Below are positions 44,466 through 57,862 of a DNA stretch of 64,000 nucleotides, piece by piece (positions within the stretch are counted from its first letter, which is position 1; every line of letters starts with the position of its first letter). Origin of the DNA: Siphonodentalium dalli (taxonomy: Eukaryota > Mollusca > Scaphopoda > Gadilida > Siphonodentaliidae); NCBI GenBank assembly GCA_032622095.1, contig CP136068.1:161219465-161283464 (forward strand). Reading direction: 5' to 3'. The notes beneath the pieces are model-generated. The model did no database searches. It saw only the letters and a list, made by a program, of their open reading frames with translations, and was not told where the DNA came from. A program made the translations under genes and the position numbers.

Positions 44466-44957
44466 GCACGATTATTCTCAATATTTTCATAGTGTCTCAC
44501 GTCACTTTAAAGCAGGGTTCGCGCTGCCGCTTGCCAAATTTGCCAATGGCAAAAAATATTTTAATTTGGCAACACTTTTGGCCGGTGGGTTTTTAGTTAT
44601 GGGATGTGAACTATCTAGTCACAAAACATCATCGAACGTGGGTTATTTGTTACGTGTACCGAATTACAGACAATACACCTTTCTGTCATAATCAAACTTT
44701 CATCAAATATCTAATCGATGGTTAAAATGTGAGTCAGAAAAAAGTGATGTTCTGTAAATTTTTCATTGAGTCAGTTGTAAGTAATTTGTAACAACGTAAT
44801 TATTAATTTGTTTTTACAGTAACTGTTAATCCTCTCTTTGTCGTTTGGATTATGGACGCAGCAGTCATTGTACCATTCGTATTAATGGCGACATTATATA
44901 TCACGTATTTATGATGTCAGCGTTTTATTACCAGCGAGTAATGGGTTAATCAGCTCC

Positions 44958-45375
44958 GTCAAAAACCGCCATAAACAGAAATAATAGTAAAATATAGACA
45001 TACTTTGTTCTTATACTAATCAGACATATGGCATAAACATTATGTTATTGTCAAATGTATTTCCTTTGTTATGTAAACAAACGCAAATAACTTTACATGA
45101 CCTGGCTTTTGTTTAGATCCGGATATGGTAAACATAAAGAGCGTTGTTTGTTACTTTTTCCTGATATGGAAATAATAAAGAGCGTTTATATCACTTAGTG
45201 TGTGATTAACCAATATAATTCCACTGTACACCATCGTACGCCTTGACGACAATATACCATTTACGCGCTTATTATGCTTGGCATATGAACAAAACTGTAT
45301 ATATTTTAACATTCCATCTGTTGGTGGCGATTTGAACAAATATGAATATTTCTGCAACGAACGCCGCCCGTGCCT
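44958..45375. mobile_element. piggyBac-like MITE, copy 4 (left end truncated)
   Basis: The interior ('caaaaaccgccataaacag', 'gtaaacataaagagcg', 'aataaagagcgtttat') and the right end 'gtgcct' followed by TTAA match the family at 16.7, 59.7 and 60.5 kb. The left terminal repeat is missing. It is the most diverged copy. Confidence 0.75.
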
Positions 45376-45379
45376 TTAA

Positions 45380-46520
45380 CTATCGCTGAACTGGTTACTG
45401 TTACTACTTTTTTTCGGAATTTTTGGTAGCCTTACGGTGTGTTTCCGTCACGGAAAAAAGCGTGCTATATCTCAAGAATACTACCGAGTTGTTACTAATC
45501 GGGAGGTTTATTTACCCTAATTACCCCTTGTCATTTTTATGTGATTCCGTGACGACCAATGCTAGAATAATATTGATGAACTATACCATAGCATCGAGCA
45601 GTCAATACCACCTTTTTATTTAGTTTGCCTCCTGTTTCTAGAAATTAAAAACAAACCTGCCTCGAATTAATCGCATTTAAAATGAAAAATAACACAAACA
45701 TGATGATTAATGCAATCGGTATCGATGTAGTTGGGTCAATGTGAAATAATTATGGACCCCTATATGTCCGAAAACTAATGACAGCAACCAGTTCTGCGTA
45801 AATAAAACATAAACATATAACATAAACAAATGAAGACCATAAATACAGTTACACGAGAGCAGAACAACGAAGCATCACACATTACATAGAACGTAGTATT
45901 AGTTAGCATTTAGAACGAAATGGCCTTCCGTAGATTTGTTGAGAGAAAAAGCGTGACGTCCCCTTACTTCGATTTCAGAATTAGTTTTTGTGCGATTGAT
46001 TTATATTTATTGCCGTATAAAACAGTCTATGACATATTTGTCTACTTGGGGAATATAAACACGTTTCTTCGTTGGATTTAACTTACTATATCTTCTATGC
46101 AAGGGCTCTAATTTAATTATTTTATTGTGATCGAAGCGATCTTTTTGACAGCGCTGAATGACTTTGAATATTTGACAGTAGGCCTACTGTTGTTGTCGTG
46201 AGTCGGTAAAAGTTTCTGCAGTCATGAACTATATCTATAACTCTGTGGTATGTTACCATTTCATTTCGTTACACATTGAGCTGTTGTGTAAGATAATCCC
46301 AGACACAATATTACACTTGACAGGAAACTAACCACATCACTTTGTTTTTAGCGTACACTCAATTTTAGAAAAGTCGATCAGACGAACCGCAATCACGTTG
46401 ATAACGTTATTGGGTTACTCCCCTTTGCTAAAGTATGGTGCGCCGTAGTAAAACATAAAATAATCGTCATCGATTCATAACTCGTATTCCAGGTGATTTC
46501 CCAGGTGGCCCCGAGTCTTA
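45380..46520. other. No gene seen
   Basis: AT-rich intergenic-like sequence. Confidence 0.4.
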
Positions 46521-46521
46521 T

Positions 46522-49500
46522 TTTATTTCGGCCAATTTGGCCGTTTACTTCATGGCTGCTTTTCACCTGACGTGTGTGTCGGAATAATGATGTGGAGGAT
46601 TTATGTAAATGTTAGCCCAAACTACATTTCCAAGTAACGATGGTTTTGTTGTTTATTTTGAGGAATAATACCGCGTCAGATGAATTCAGCCCAAATATGT
46701 TAACAGTTGTCGTGTAAAACATTCGGCAGTAGGTTAGCGTTATTTAGTATTTGTGGATGTCCTTTAACATGGGGAAAATAGACTACTGCGCTTGAACGAG
46801 CATGTGAATTTGTCGTTTTTAATGTATAGCAACTTTATAATCAATAACAGAGGCATTCTCTGTCAAATAAGGTCGCTCTATATACGATACCAATTGGGGA
46901 ACTTTGTAAATTAAATAACGCGTAAACCAGCGTAAACGTATACCTGCTGCAAATAGAAAAGGTGCCGGAATCGGCGTACTCGCCCCAGGGCTAACTCGCC
47001 ACATTCGACGCGTGCCAACTCGGAATAAAAGGCCAACTCGGAATAAAAGATGTATACGGGGTGTTATATGGCGTTTGGTCCGTTGTTTCTCAATGAATAT
47101 TATTGAAATTTGGTGTATATGTCCGGGCTGGGACATGGAATACAACAACGTTTGAATTGTTTTTAAATTTACAAATTTGTTGATTTTATTCATTTTTTTT
47201 TCGTTCTGAAACACACTATAAAGTGTATATAATATAATAACGAACACGAGACATACATAATTTATAAACTGTTAACAAAAGATAAAAAATTCAAAGATGA
47301 CTCAGTGGAGTTTATAAAGTGAACATAAAAACATTGAGGTAAGAATCTTTTTAAGGAATGCAACTTTATTTAATGATAATAAATACATAAATTAAAATAA
47401 CAAACATGAGACATACATGATTTATAAACTGGTAACAAAAGATATCAAACTCAATACATGACAAAGATGACTCAGTGAAGTTTATAAAGTGAACATAAAA
47501 ATATTAAGGTAAGAATCTTTTTAAGCATTATTAAACCGTTTAGCACAGTCCACTTCACTCATCCGATCATCACCAAACTTCATATTTATCTTGATATTGA
47601 TCTATCAGATGAGAGCTATCAAATATTTTTTTAATTTTATAGGAAAAAATGGTCGCCAGCGGCCATATTGCATTTACGTTATATGTTATCGCGTCATGTC
47701 GATATCTAGTATTACTTAGAAATTTCACCTTTCCAGATTCATAATTGCTCCATGAAACTGTAACAGATGGAATTATTCCCCTCTTCGGATAGAGTGTCAC
47801 TGAAACTTTATTTTGTCAGACTGTCTGTATAGTCACTGATTATATATGGCAATAATCTGTAATAAGATGTAGCACTATTTTATTTTATATTTACATGCAG
47901 TGCTGTTTTTATACAACAATTATAATCCCCCCTAGATCATCATGTGATCGACCATACATCGCGCGAGGACCTGGTTGAATTAAGGGGGGTTTTATGGATA
48001 ACTTCTGTCCTCAAGCTAGATTATACTTATGACATTTAATGGCATGTTTCTAACGTGGAGGGTTAGATATGCTTGAGACACCACCACTCTTCAATTCACA
48101 CCAAGTTCTCAGCTGTCATATTAGGATATTAGAACCCATAGCCATGATATGTGGTTTATTTTGTGTATACTAGTAATATTATTATTTTCAGTACCTTTAT
48201 ATACCAGTACTGTGTATAACAATGCATATAAATTAATCCATGTATACATGTATATTGATTCAACGGATTCAGTGGTTTTGTCCATCAGTCTATCAAATTT
48301 GCGGGGAAAACATGGCCACAAGCAGTACACCCTGCTAAATTTCGAATTTGAATCAATTGACGCACCCTGCAGCCAGATTTTATTGGAGAACTTTTTCTCA
48401 TGTGGATAGTTTGGGTCACCGCTAGATGTGGGCCATGTTTTGTTCTCAAGCTGTCCTTGTGAAGACATCACTGCCAGCGGTGATCTTGAATTTTACTATT
48501 TTTATGGCTAAATAATTTGGTTGATCCTACAGACGACACCCCTTGTCCGATCGTCACCAGATTCCACAATGATCTTCTGGATAACCAGGGTGAGAGTAAT
48601 CTAATTTTCCCGAATTTCGTTAAAAAACATTACCACAGGCAGCAATTTGGTATCTTACTGTTTGATCCTCTTTTGCATGACTGAATTGTTTAGCAACTGT
48701 ACAGACATATCCCTCATGTGATAGTCACCACACTTTATATTGATCTTCGGGCTGACAACTAGATGGGAGCTATCGAATGCTTTGAATTTTTTTGGAAAAC
48801 ATTGTCGCCAGCAGTCATCTTCTATTTTGGTTTTTATATACATGTATATCTCTTCATTCGGATAGCCAGTATTACGTAGGTACTTCAACTTTCCGCATTC
48901 CTGTCATCATTTGAAATATAAAAATTTACCTGATACATGCACCCTTCAAAATTTGTTTCGTCGTATCTATTTTAATGACCCGTATGGTAATATTGATACA
49001 GATATATTTGTCAAACATTTCTTTGTACAATATACAGGTATTTAGTTTGTAACTAAATCTAGAAATATATAATAGTAGCTGGTGGACCCTACTTCGTCAG
49101 GGATGTTCCCCTCTAATTTTCGGAGAATTGCGCGATTTAACCTTGAATTGACCATTTTAAAGGTGAACGTCATGTCGGGTCACGATTTGACCCGTCCAAA
49201 ACACTCCCCGGAAAGTCACGACAAAAGTACCCGTCGAAATCCGCCCGGCTTTACCCGATTTGACCTTGAATTGACAATTTTGAATGTCAAGATCAGGTCA
49301 GGGTCATGATTTGACCCACCCGAAACACTCCTGGGACAAAAGTAACAGTTGGTATTATATTTCGTTGAAATACTTCCGTTTTACCAGATTTGACCTTGAA
49401 TTGATCTTTTTGAATGTCAAAGTCAGGTCGGGATCAAGATTTGACCCGTCCAAAATACTCCCTGGAAATAATTTCCCCTAGGTATCAAATTTCGTCAAAT

Positions 49501-50028
49501 CTGTCCGGCAGTTTTCCCGGCCATAGCTAACAGACAAACAGACAGACAAATGTCCAAAATATATATTAAACTAGCTGATGTACTCGACTTCGTTCGGGCT
49601 ATTTAGGGAATTTTTTTTGGTGATCGCCTCCATCTGGACAGTACCCAGTATATACAGCGTCTGGCCAAACTATTGTTCAATTGGTCCAGAAACATGCCTA
49701 TATCAGCACGTTCGAGAACATGGTCCCACGTGAAATTGGACCCGTCCATATTGCTCCCGGGATCGAAGTAGTCATACACACAAATTTTTAGTCGGATCGG
49801 TCAAGGTCCAGAAACATGCCTATGAGCGAGGTCAAGTTGACACGTTAAAAACCAAATCCGAGTCGGATCAGTCGAGCAGTGTTAGAGTCTATAACACATA
49901 CACACATGCATTTATGCATACACACATACATACAGACAGGTGTTCCAAAATGTATAATCGATAGCTACAAACAATTCGATGGTAGATAGTTCACGGCCGA
50001 CCTGATGCATGCATCTTAGTTTTCTTGT
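46522..50028. repeat. Dispersed 3.5-kb block, copy B
   Basis: It is the same orientation and boundaries as copy A (32483-35767), with few substitutions. It retains about 230 bp missing in A, including 'ctgtccggcagttttcccgg', a 'cagacaaacagacagac' tract and 'gtactcgacttcgttcggg'. The outer flanks differ from copy A, which shows independent insertion or dispersal rather than one larger duplication. Confidence 0.85.
47565..48897 (-). other. Degenerate CUB-like units (copy B)
   Basis: These are the same three minus-strand units as in copy A: 'KYLRNTGYPNEE' (48888 to 48655), 'KTWPTSSGDPNYPHEKKF' (48471 to about 48240) and 'KVKFLSNTRYRHD' (47800 to 47570). Conservation of open frames between A and B is no better than the surrounding non-coding identity, so active selection is not shown. 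Confidence 0.3.
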
Positions 50029-50059
50029 TTAGTATAACCTCCAGTATGATAACCACTAT

Positions 50060-51262
50060 AGAAAAGTTTGACCAAAAAAAACGTTCCATAATTTTTGAGC
50101 TGCACCTGTCTATTAGGGTTATGGTTGGGGTTATTTTTTATTAGATTTAGAGTTAGGGTTAGTGTTTGGTTATTGTTTGGGTTACGGTTAGGATTATGGT
50201 TTGGGTTAGTGTTAGCGTTTGGTTTGGTTAGTGTTTTGTTATGGTTGGGGTTAAGGTTAGGGTGATAGATATAGTTTGGTTATGGTTAGGGTTTGGTTAG
50301 AATTAGTGTTAGAGCTATGGTTTGGCTATGGTTAGGTTTGGGTATGTTTGGGGTTAGGGTTTGGTCAGGGCTCTGGTTTTGTTTGGATTATGGATTGGTT
50401 ATGGTTAGGGTTTGGTGAGGGTTAGGGTTTTGTTTTGTTGGTTGAGGTCATGACTAGGGACAGGATTAGGTTAGGGTATGGTTGGGGTTATTGTTATTGT
50501 TAATGTTTGCCTAGAGTTAGTTTAAGGTTTGCTTAGGGTTAAGTTTTGTTGGTTAGGGTTTGGTTTGAGTTAGGGTATCGATAGATATGTTGCATGGTTG
50601 GGGTTAGGGTTTGGTTATGGTTTGGTTATGGTTATGGTTAAGTTAGGTTTAGGGTTAATGTTTGTTTGGGATTAGGGTTAGGATTTGGTTAGGGTTAGGG
50701 TTAAGGTTTGGTTATGTTTAGGGTTTGGTTTAGGTTTATGGTTAGGGTTATGGCTAAGAGGTTAGGATTATGTTAGGGTCAGTGTTAGGGTTAATGTTTG
50801 TTTGGGATTAGGGTTAGGATTTGGTTAGAGTTAGGGTTTATACTTAGCCTTATGGTCAGAGTTAGGATTATGGTTAGGGTTATGAATTGGATAGGGTTGG
50901 TGTTTGGTTACTGTTAGGTTTATTTTTATGATTAGGGTTTGGATTAGGATTAGGTTTAGCGTTTGGTTATGGTTAGGGTTTGGTTATGGCTAGGGTTAAG
51001 GCTATGTTAGAGTTAGGATTAGTGTTTGTTTAGGGTTTGGTAAGGATTAGGATGTGGTTGGGGTTATGGTTTGTTTAGGGTTATGTTAGGGCTAGTCTTT
51101 GGTTATGGTTTGGTGAGGGTGGTGGTTAGGGTTTGGTTATGATTCCGTTTAGTTTAGGGTTAGGCTTCTGATCGGTTAGGGTAAGGGTTTAGCTTGGTTT
51201 GGTTAGGGTTTCGTTAGGTTTAGAGTTTGGTTATGGTTAGGTTTTGGGTTACGTTCAGGGTA
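50060..51262. repeat. Degenerate telomere-like tract, about 1.15 kb
   Basis: After the flank 'aaacgttccataatttttga' (inverse of 39205-39250), about 1.15 kb consists of variants of GGTTAGGG, GGTTATGG and GGTTTGG, with few perfect TTAGGG runs. This is an interstitial satellite, not a chromosome end, because unique sequence continues on both sides. Confidence 0.9.
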
Positions 51263-51269
51263 TGAGCTT

Positions 51270-51885
51270 CAGTTTTTTTCAGTTTCAGCCAGAACACCTT
51301 TTCGTCCACATCACTGAGTATCACGTTATCGTTGTCATGTTCATCAGTTCCCAATGTTTTCCGACCCGAGCAGCGTTCGGACCACTTTTGGACGAACTTT
51401 TTCAAACTCGACCCAATTTATTTTCGTCAAAGATGTTCGGCCGAGGTGACTATGAACGGTTCTGGAGTTGTCTCGATCATTTTCCGTCAATTTCCCGACT
51501 TTCCTTATTTTCGACACATTTTTCGACCAAATATGTTTAGTCCCACATCACTGAGTACGTTCATAAAGTCGTTGCCCCAAACCCCAATGTTTTTCGTCCC
51601 GAGCAGTGTTCGGACTTCTTTTCGACCAACTTTTTCAAGCTCGATCCAACCCAGTTTCGGCCCAAAATAATTGTCCGAGGTGGCTATGGGCGAATTTGGT
51701 GCCATTCTAGTCATGTTCTGACATAGTTTGGCCCGAGCAGCGCTCGGACCACATTTCGTCAATCAAATCCCTTTTCGAGCCCCTTTTTCAAGATCGACCC
51801 AAAATATTTTCGGCCCAAAATGTTTGGCCGAGGTAGCTATGAACGCATTTGGGGTCATTCCGGTCATTTTCTGATATATGACTAA
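51270..51885. repeat. Satellite-like repeat, orientation 2, about three units
   Basis: Units contain 'cccgagcagcgttcggacca', 'aactttttcaa(a/g)ctcga', 'ggccgaggtgactatgaacg' and 'ttcggcccaaaat'. It is the inverse of the family at 38.73-39.13 kb. Confidence 0.8.
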
Positions 51886-52410
51886 TAAGAAATAAGGAAT
51901 AGAGAATAAGGAACAACATTAATGTTTCTAGAATTGATCTAGTTCGTGTATATAATTATAATTAAATTTAATTGAGTTTGATATTGCCCACATGCACCGA
52001 GGAATGCGTCGTGACATTAGTTGTTCCAGACAGGGAAATAATTAAAACTCAAGACAGTCTATATGTTCACCAGTTTGGACATAATTTGTTATTGCAGTAG
52101 ATTAAAATCCACAATCTGAATTTTGTCAGTGTCATGTTATAACAAGTAGGCGGACATTGTTCACACCTATGGGGAAACCATACAATGAATAGTTTATACT
52201 AAACTTGTTTTATAAAATTGTTGATGTCGGCTAATATAAGGTTCGGTTGAATCGGACTGCAAGCGAAACAAATTTTTATTTTGTAATAAGATGGTGCTGT
52301 TGTGATTTATTTATTGGTGATTACTCCCATCCGCATGTAGCTAGGAACGACAAATAACAACATTATTGACTGGTTCACGTAAACAGAATAAAGCGGAACG
52401 ATTATCCACT
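51886..52410. other. No gene seen
   Basis: AT-rich sequence. Confidence 0.4.
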
Positions 52411-52418
52411 GTATTGCC

Positions 52419-52835
52419 ATGGAAATGGTGATCGCTGGTATTATTATAATACAAATATCGCAAATCCACCCTGTTCCATCAAAACACAAATATATAAGAA
52501 TACGATATCGTTATTGCTTCAATATTACCTATCGATACATCAACGCAATCTACCGAGAAGGGGTATACTTGTCGAAATTGCATATGAACGATTCTATTAT
52601 TATGTTATTTGTTATTTTATATTCGTACTCTAAATCATCGCTTATAGAAACAGTAGACTGGATAGAATTACCGGACTATGAATACATTTGCAAATTGTGC
52701 AACAACGGCGCTTCATGTGGTGAATTATCCGCCCTTCTTAAACGCGACGCCTTGATAGATTTAATGCGAAAACACACAGCAAAATACTACTGCATTCAGC
52801 CCAGCAACTGGAAATTATCGCAAATATTTCAATAA
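52419..52835 (+). CDS. Unrecognised 138-codon frame with hydrophobic start
   Basis: An ATG in good context (gccATGG) opens a frame of 138 codons, among the longest not explained by a repeat or a recognised domain. The N-terminus 'MEMVIAGIIIIQI' is hydrophobic and could be a short signal peptide. A second hydrophobic stretch 'IIMLFVILY' is at about residues 64-72. The C-terminal part has 'YICKLCNNGASC' and 'YYCIQPSNW'. No family is recognised, no intron signals were assigned, and in AT-rich DNA an open frame of this length can occur by chance. Confidence 0.2.
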   Translation: MEMVIAGIIIIQISQIHPVPSKHKYIRIRYRYCFNITYRYINAIYREGVYLSKLHMNDSIIMLFVILYSYSKSSLIETVDWIELPDYEYICKLCNNGASCGELSALLKRDALIDLMRKHTAKYYCIQPSNWKLSQIFQ

Positions 52836-54505
52836 TCCGAAAGAAAGTTGATGCGCGGAATCTGCAAACTAATTCAAAAATGAACCGTAACTGAATACCT
52901 CTCCACCCCGTGAACATTCCACACACTCTCCATCCCCGATACATAATCCATCCCGAGATGAAACTCCCACTGAAACAACCCCGATCGACATATGACACAA
53001 GCAACAAGTTACCGGATTAATGCATCCATATATTTAACACAATGACGGTACATCGATGTAGCGGTATGTGCCCACTTTGACGTATGCTTAAATTATAGTT
53101 TATTTGTGGGGCGGTGGACATGTTCTAACTCAGGGCCTACACATGAATATTATATCACAATTTATAAGACATCGATAGGCGGCATTGGACATCTTCGTTG
53201 GCATTCTTACACTAGGCGTGCATGTGTACTTAAATCGAATTAACAACATGTTCATAAATGTTTTTTGGGCAAAATGTTATTATTTCAATGATACTTTAAC
53301 AATTAGTGTTAATGCGGCGATAATTGATTTCTGCTTCGATGTTATAGCGCATACAAATGTTCCCGCTGAGTCCGCCGACTAGAATTGTCCGTCATCATTT
53401 TATTAGTAACCGATGTGTAGGACAAGTTTGACTAGATCGTTGAATACGTGCACATACGCGAGGCCATCATTTGTCCTCTATTTGAATTATAAGCTGCAAG
53501 TATGGTGCACCTATTTATTTATCCATGATGTGTGAAAAAATGGAAATACCAATCACAATGGGTAACGGTCATTAAGAAATCCGCCTCTGGTACCTATTTG
53601 TTCTAGGTCATATGTTCCATTGATAAAGACTACATGGTAAACTGTTATGACATCAGTAAGGTTTGTTATTGAGTATTATAAATATTATATCTTGGAAAAC
53701 GGTATTGCTATTGTTCTATCGATCCTACTAACAGCGACATGTTTTGTATAAATGGTTCAAGTTTCAACTCTTTCAAAAGTCATCGAAGCCGGCAACCGTG
53801 AAATCTGAGCAAACATAAACACAGTCAAGCGACTAGGACAGGATTCACATTACCAGGAGCCTACGTCACCAACCAAATATCTAACCCAAATCGGCATTGA
53901 TTTCAAATTTGTTTAAATCATATATACGCGTTTGTCAGACGGGATAACATAGGACATGCGCTGTGGACAATGCAAATTCAAAGACAAGCAATCATTAAAA
54001 CTCATACGTAACTGCAATTTACAATGAAAATAGGTATCGGTTGTGCCTTGATTTTGAACATCAAACACACCTCAACCATGTAACAGTTGTTTGTAAATGC
54101 ACATAACCCCTTTCACTCGTACAATAACTTCTGCATCCTTGCAATATCTAACTCACCCACTGCATGTCACCTGCAGAGCCTGCCACCTGAACGTCATCTT
54201 GACGAATTAATTCAGGCTCACACCAGATTCATCAGATATTATAAATATCTTATGAGTTATTTAAAAGTTCGACTTTGACGACTACTTCGAATATTTCAGT
54301 GTGGACCGGTCTTATTTCAATTAAATTATTTATATTCGTTGATTACATTTCATGCGGGTTTTATATATTGACTGTTCTCACAGCAGCATTGCTGTTCCTT
54401 TTTGTTATTCTGTTTATATGTGTTAGCACAACGGTCAGTTTCTTAATGGTTCTGACCCCAATCGAGCACTCCCGCTCTGATTTTGGTGTTTTTTTATTTG
54501 TATAT
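52836..54505. other. No gene seen
   Basis: Short frames only. Hydrophobic translation at 54.3-54.6 kb is the T-rich 3' end of a LINE. Confidence 0.4.
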
Positions 54506-54645
54506 ATTTTGTTACGTCTTAGTCTAATTCACTGTCATTTCTTATCACAGTTGCTTCACTCGATTTTGATAATCTGTTTCTTCTCGTAGTGATATGGCTT
54601 TGTTGCTAAAACGACGTTAAACCACAATCAATCAGTCAATTCACC
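54506..54645 (+). repeat. LINE 3' end, second copy
   Basis: 'tcacagttgcttcactcgat', 'tttcttctcgtagtgatatgg' and 'cgacgttaaaccacaatcaatcag' match the 3' end of the remnant at 5.95-6.08 kb. No coding part precedes it, so it is a severely 5'-truncated insertion. Confidence 0.75.
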
Positions 54646-54696
54646 CACTACATGAGTTTCCGATGGCAGCTACACAAACGTCTCCAACAACGGTTT

Positions 54697-54990
54697 AAAG
54701 ACATATTATGCACTTGTTCGGGTGCATGAAACTGATAAGTTATAATTCAGGCACTATTAAAACTGGAGGAATGTAACATTCTACTAACATCGCCGAAAAA
54801 TTGAAGCAAATCGACCGTACCACTCCATAGAAAACATCGTCAGAACTAAGCTCAATTGTAAATATTTACTACTCGATTCGGGACGCATCTATCGACGATA
54901 GACTAACGAAAACGAGTTCGCCATCGAGAGTCACTGCATTTAATTCACATATAAGAATGACCGTGTGTATTGTCAATTTGGATATACTAT
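54697..54990. repeat. Dispersed repeat of about 300 bp, copy 2
   Basis: Same orientation as 44161-44465, diverged mainly by small indels. It lies 50 bp after the truncated LINE end. Confidence 0.75.
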
Positions 54991-55740
54991 TTGTAAACAT
55001 TACTACTTTTAACAAGATGTTTCTCCATTTCTATTTGATCGCCATATCGGTGTGTTTCACATCACTTTAAACATTACGTTTATGACGTACATGTATGATC
55101 CTAACACTGAGTTATATTAGTTCAAATTAAAGTATGCATAGAATATTTAAATTGATTGATATTTATATTGTCCTCGTTGATTTGAGAGAGTGTACAGTGT
55201 GATATGTTGTTGATTTTAGTCGATGCGCATTCATGAATGGAGATACCCATTTGGGCTCCGAAAAATGTGCAGTGTGACATGGTCGATAAATACGCGAGAT
55301 ACCTTTACACGGACTTTATATACAGCAAGACAACTCATTCAAATCGTGTTTTACTTAAACAACTCGGAACCCGTTTTACGTACTTCATATGCAGCAAAAC
55401 AACCTAATCAAATCGTGCATTACCTCACCAAATCGTAACCCATTTACACGGACTTCAAATGCAGTAAAACAACTTACTGAAATCGTGTATTGCTTGTATG
55501 GGTACACTAAACTGAATCCGGTCAATTATGGGATAATCTGTTATACTCAATAAAATACATGCAACAATTAATTAATTTTAGCCATGGACTAGTGCCAAAT
55601 ACACTCGTGTGTTCTATGAACGATGCAAACGACATGGTAATTATAATGAAAATGAATTCAGGACTGGATTCTGTTTCAGATTATATTAAGTATGCTATGG
55701 ATCAATAGCGTTTGTCTCAAGTCCGGAAAACAGATATGAC
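54991..55740. other. No gene seen
   Basis: It includes three imperfect copies of a unit of about 75 bp with 'cggacttcatatgcagcaa' and 'caaatcgtg' (55.30-55.49 kb). Otherwise unremarkable. Confidence 0.45.
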
Positions 55741-55743
55741 TTC

Positions 55744-56328
55744 TGGAGGGGAGTGACAAAATTTGCAGACACAGGGTATTACAAAAGTATTCCCGCTACC
55801 TCACCACCCACCGCCATCCTCTGTGCATTTTTTTTTCAACCCAACTTTTTGGGACCCACCCTTAAAATTAGTAAATAAATCAGAATAATATGAAAACAAA
55901 TTATATCAACCTGGTTCTTTCTAGAAATTACTATTTAGCATATTCCGTCATATTAATACAACCCATATTAGCATTGGAATTGCAGTAGTATGGTTGGAAG
56001 CGAATGTCTAAAAATAGTTCCCGTAGATATCTGCTTCCAATCCTGTTGCCAACATTGAATTACTTCTGAGTGAATATATAAAGATATAATCTTAGGCCTG
56101 TTACAGTTACCTCATTTATAATGGTGAATGATTGTGCACATATAGTGTTCAGTTTGTCGGCAAATGCACTCCATGTGGCATCCTAAATGACTGGGCAGTA
56201 TGTCAGTGTTTGTTTGATTGCTTATGTATGATGTACCTAAAGTAACATCCTATAAAAAAAATTCCAACATCGAAGTGCCCGCCCACCCCGGCCCTGTGTC
56301 TGGATTTTTTCTGTAGATCCCCCTATGA
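55744..56328. mobile_element. hAT-like non-autonomous element, diverged inverted copy
   Basis: The left end 'aggggagtgacaaaatttgc' with 'cagacacaggg', and the right end 'cccgcccaccccggccctgt', mirror the ends of the 31.09-kb element. 'gacccacccttaaaattag' matches the inverse of its 32.1-kb part. It is shorter (about 585 bp) and lacks a clear target duplication. Confidence 0.6.
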
Positions 56329-57862
56329 TCTCGGAAAATATGTTTCATATTATGTTAAGTCTAACAGCAAGCAAGAACAGCGATATCGGAATATGATAAA
56401 CGTAAGCAAAAGATGGTGACCAGAATAAGGGTCTCGTTGTATTAACGAACCAAAGCCGGACGATTTGGGTCGTAGATAGACTACATCTGATTTTGTGACG
56501 TCACCAATTATTATCTAATACGACGCTGTTGTTTTGAATTTCGGGGAGCACGAATGTCGCACAGTAGATCGGTGGGCTTACAGCATTAATGTCGTAATCG
56601 GCTGTCAAGAGGCCAACCCAAATCAGTCGACGTGCAACATTCTCCTATGTATATAAACGTCATAAAATCATTTATTTGTTTTTATTTATCAGGGAAAGTA
56701 GGTCCATAATGAATTTCTAACGGGTCTACTCAGGCACTCTACTGGATCAAATCATCGGGCCCTAGGAAGTTTTAATTTTTTTTTTTAAATAAACTAAAGA
56801 ACCACAACTCAACACGATCTACGTGTATCTCAAAGCTTTATTTTCCAACTGATGCACAGCAGTTGATAAATACTGCATGGTTATGTAGAGACTATACCGT
56901 GCGAAAGGAAATAAGATAATATTTAATATGGATTTGATTGTTATCATAAGTCTGCATACTTACATGCATTTGATAATCCATATATATCCTATTTTCTTGA
57001 ATAGAATGAAAACACATACTTATGAACAAAGCAGAAGATACATTCAGTTCCATGCAAATTCAGTCAATGGTGAAAGTTACACGATGACGTTGTTTGTCGA
57101 CTATCGACATGATGACATGTCATGACCGATATGAACATCCTGCGTATCTGAAGCGGAGAGCTCCCCCAGCACGCCAAGTAATATAATGGTTAGTTTCAGT
57201 TCCATGCACTCTCGACAACATATATAATTATTTTTAATTACACCACCAAACATAAGTCTTATACATGTGAATCTTATTCGGTGGGAATCTATAAAGTGAT
57301 TTTGACAAGAATTGTTTTAAACGCAACATGCAGAAACCCCTATGTGATTGTTTTAGCTTTGGTTCGTTAATTACGCTTGCGTATGATCATATTAGTCCAA
57401 ATGAACGTATCCGTATAACATTTAAATTGATCGACATTTCTAGTGTCCGTGTTATGTATTGTGACACGTTGTAGACGCACACTCAGATGATGTCGGTTTC
57501 TCGCAGAACACAAGCTCGAGTTTACCCGAGAGACTGTTGGGAGTGTTCAAGGTCAGGGTATAAGTGAAATGACGTTTAATTATTAAACACAAGTCAATGC
57601 TATACCATTTGCGTCAATCCCCGGTTTGTCCCTCATTGTGTGAAATATATCGTAACACCATATAAGGAACTCATCTTCCCAATAGGAACGCCCACATAGG
57701 TTATTGGTCTCACACGTAGAATCACCTTTGGACTTTCTCCGCTTAGCCGCTCCTCACCCACATCAGTTGGGTAAGTTATTCGTATCGCAGAACGAAGAAC
57801 ATTCCACACGCAATGTGAAGTATGCCATTTGTTTGACTTTTGATCCATGTGACCCAGAGAAA
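56329..57862. other. No gene seen
   Basis: Possible upstream region of the PAN exon. In-frame codons extend back from 57863 to 57704 without an ATG. Confidence 0.4.

Noticed and set aside
44515-44590. 'agcagggttcgcgctgccgc' as the end of a hAT element
   Set aside because: Only one end-like sequence was found; no matching inverse end or target duplication.
50113-51262. True telomere
   Set aside because: Few perfect TTAGGG units, unique sequence and another satellite on both sides, and a related short tract at 39.15 kb.
54275-54589. Hydrophobic frame resembling a multi-pass membrane protein
   Set aside because: The translation is of a T-rich stretch that becomes the LINE 3' end; no ATG in good context.
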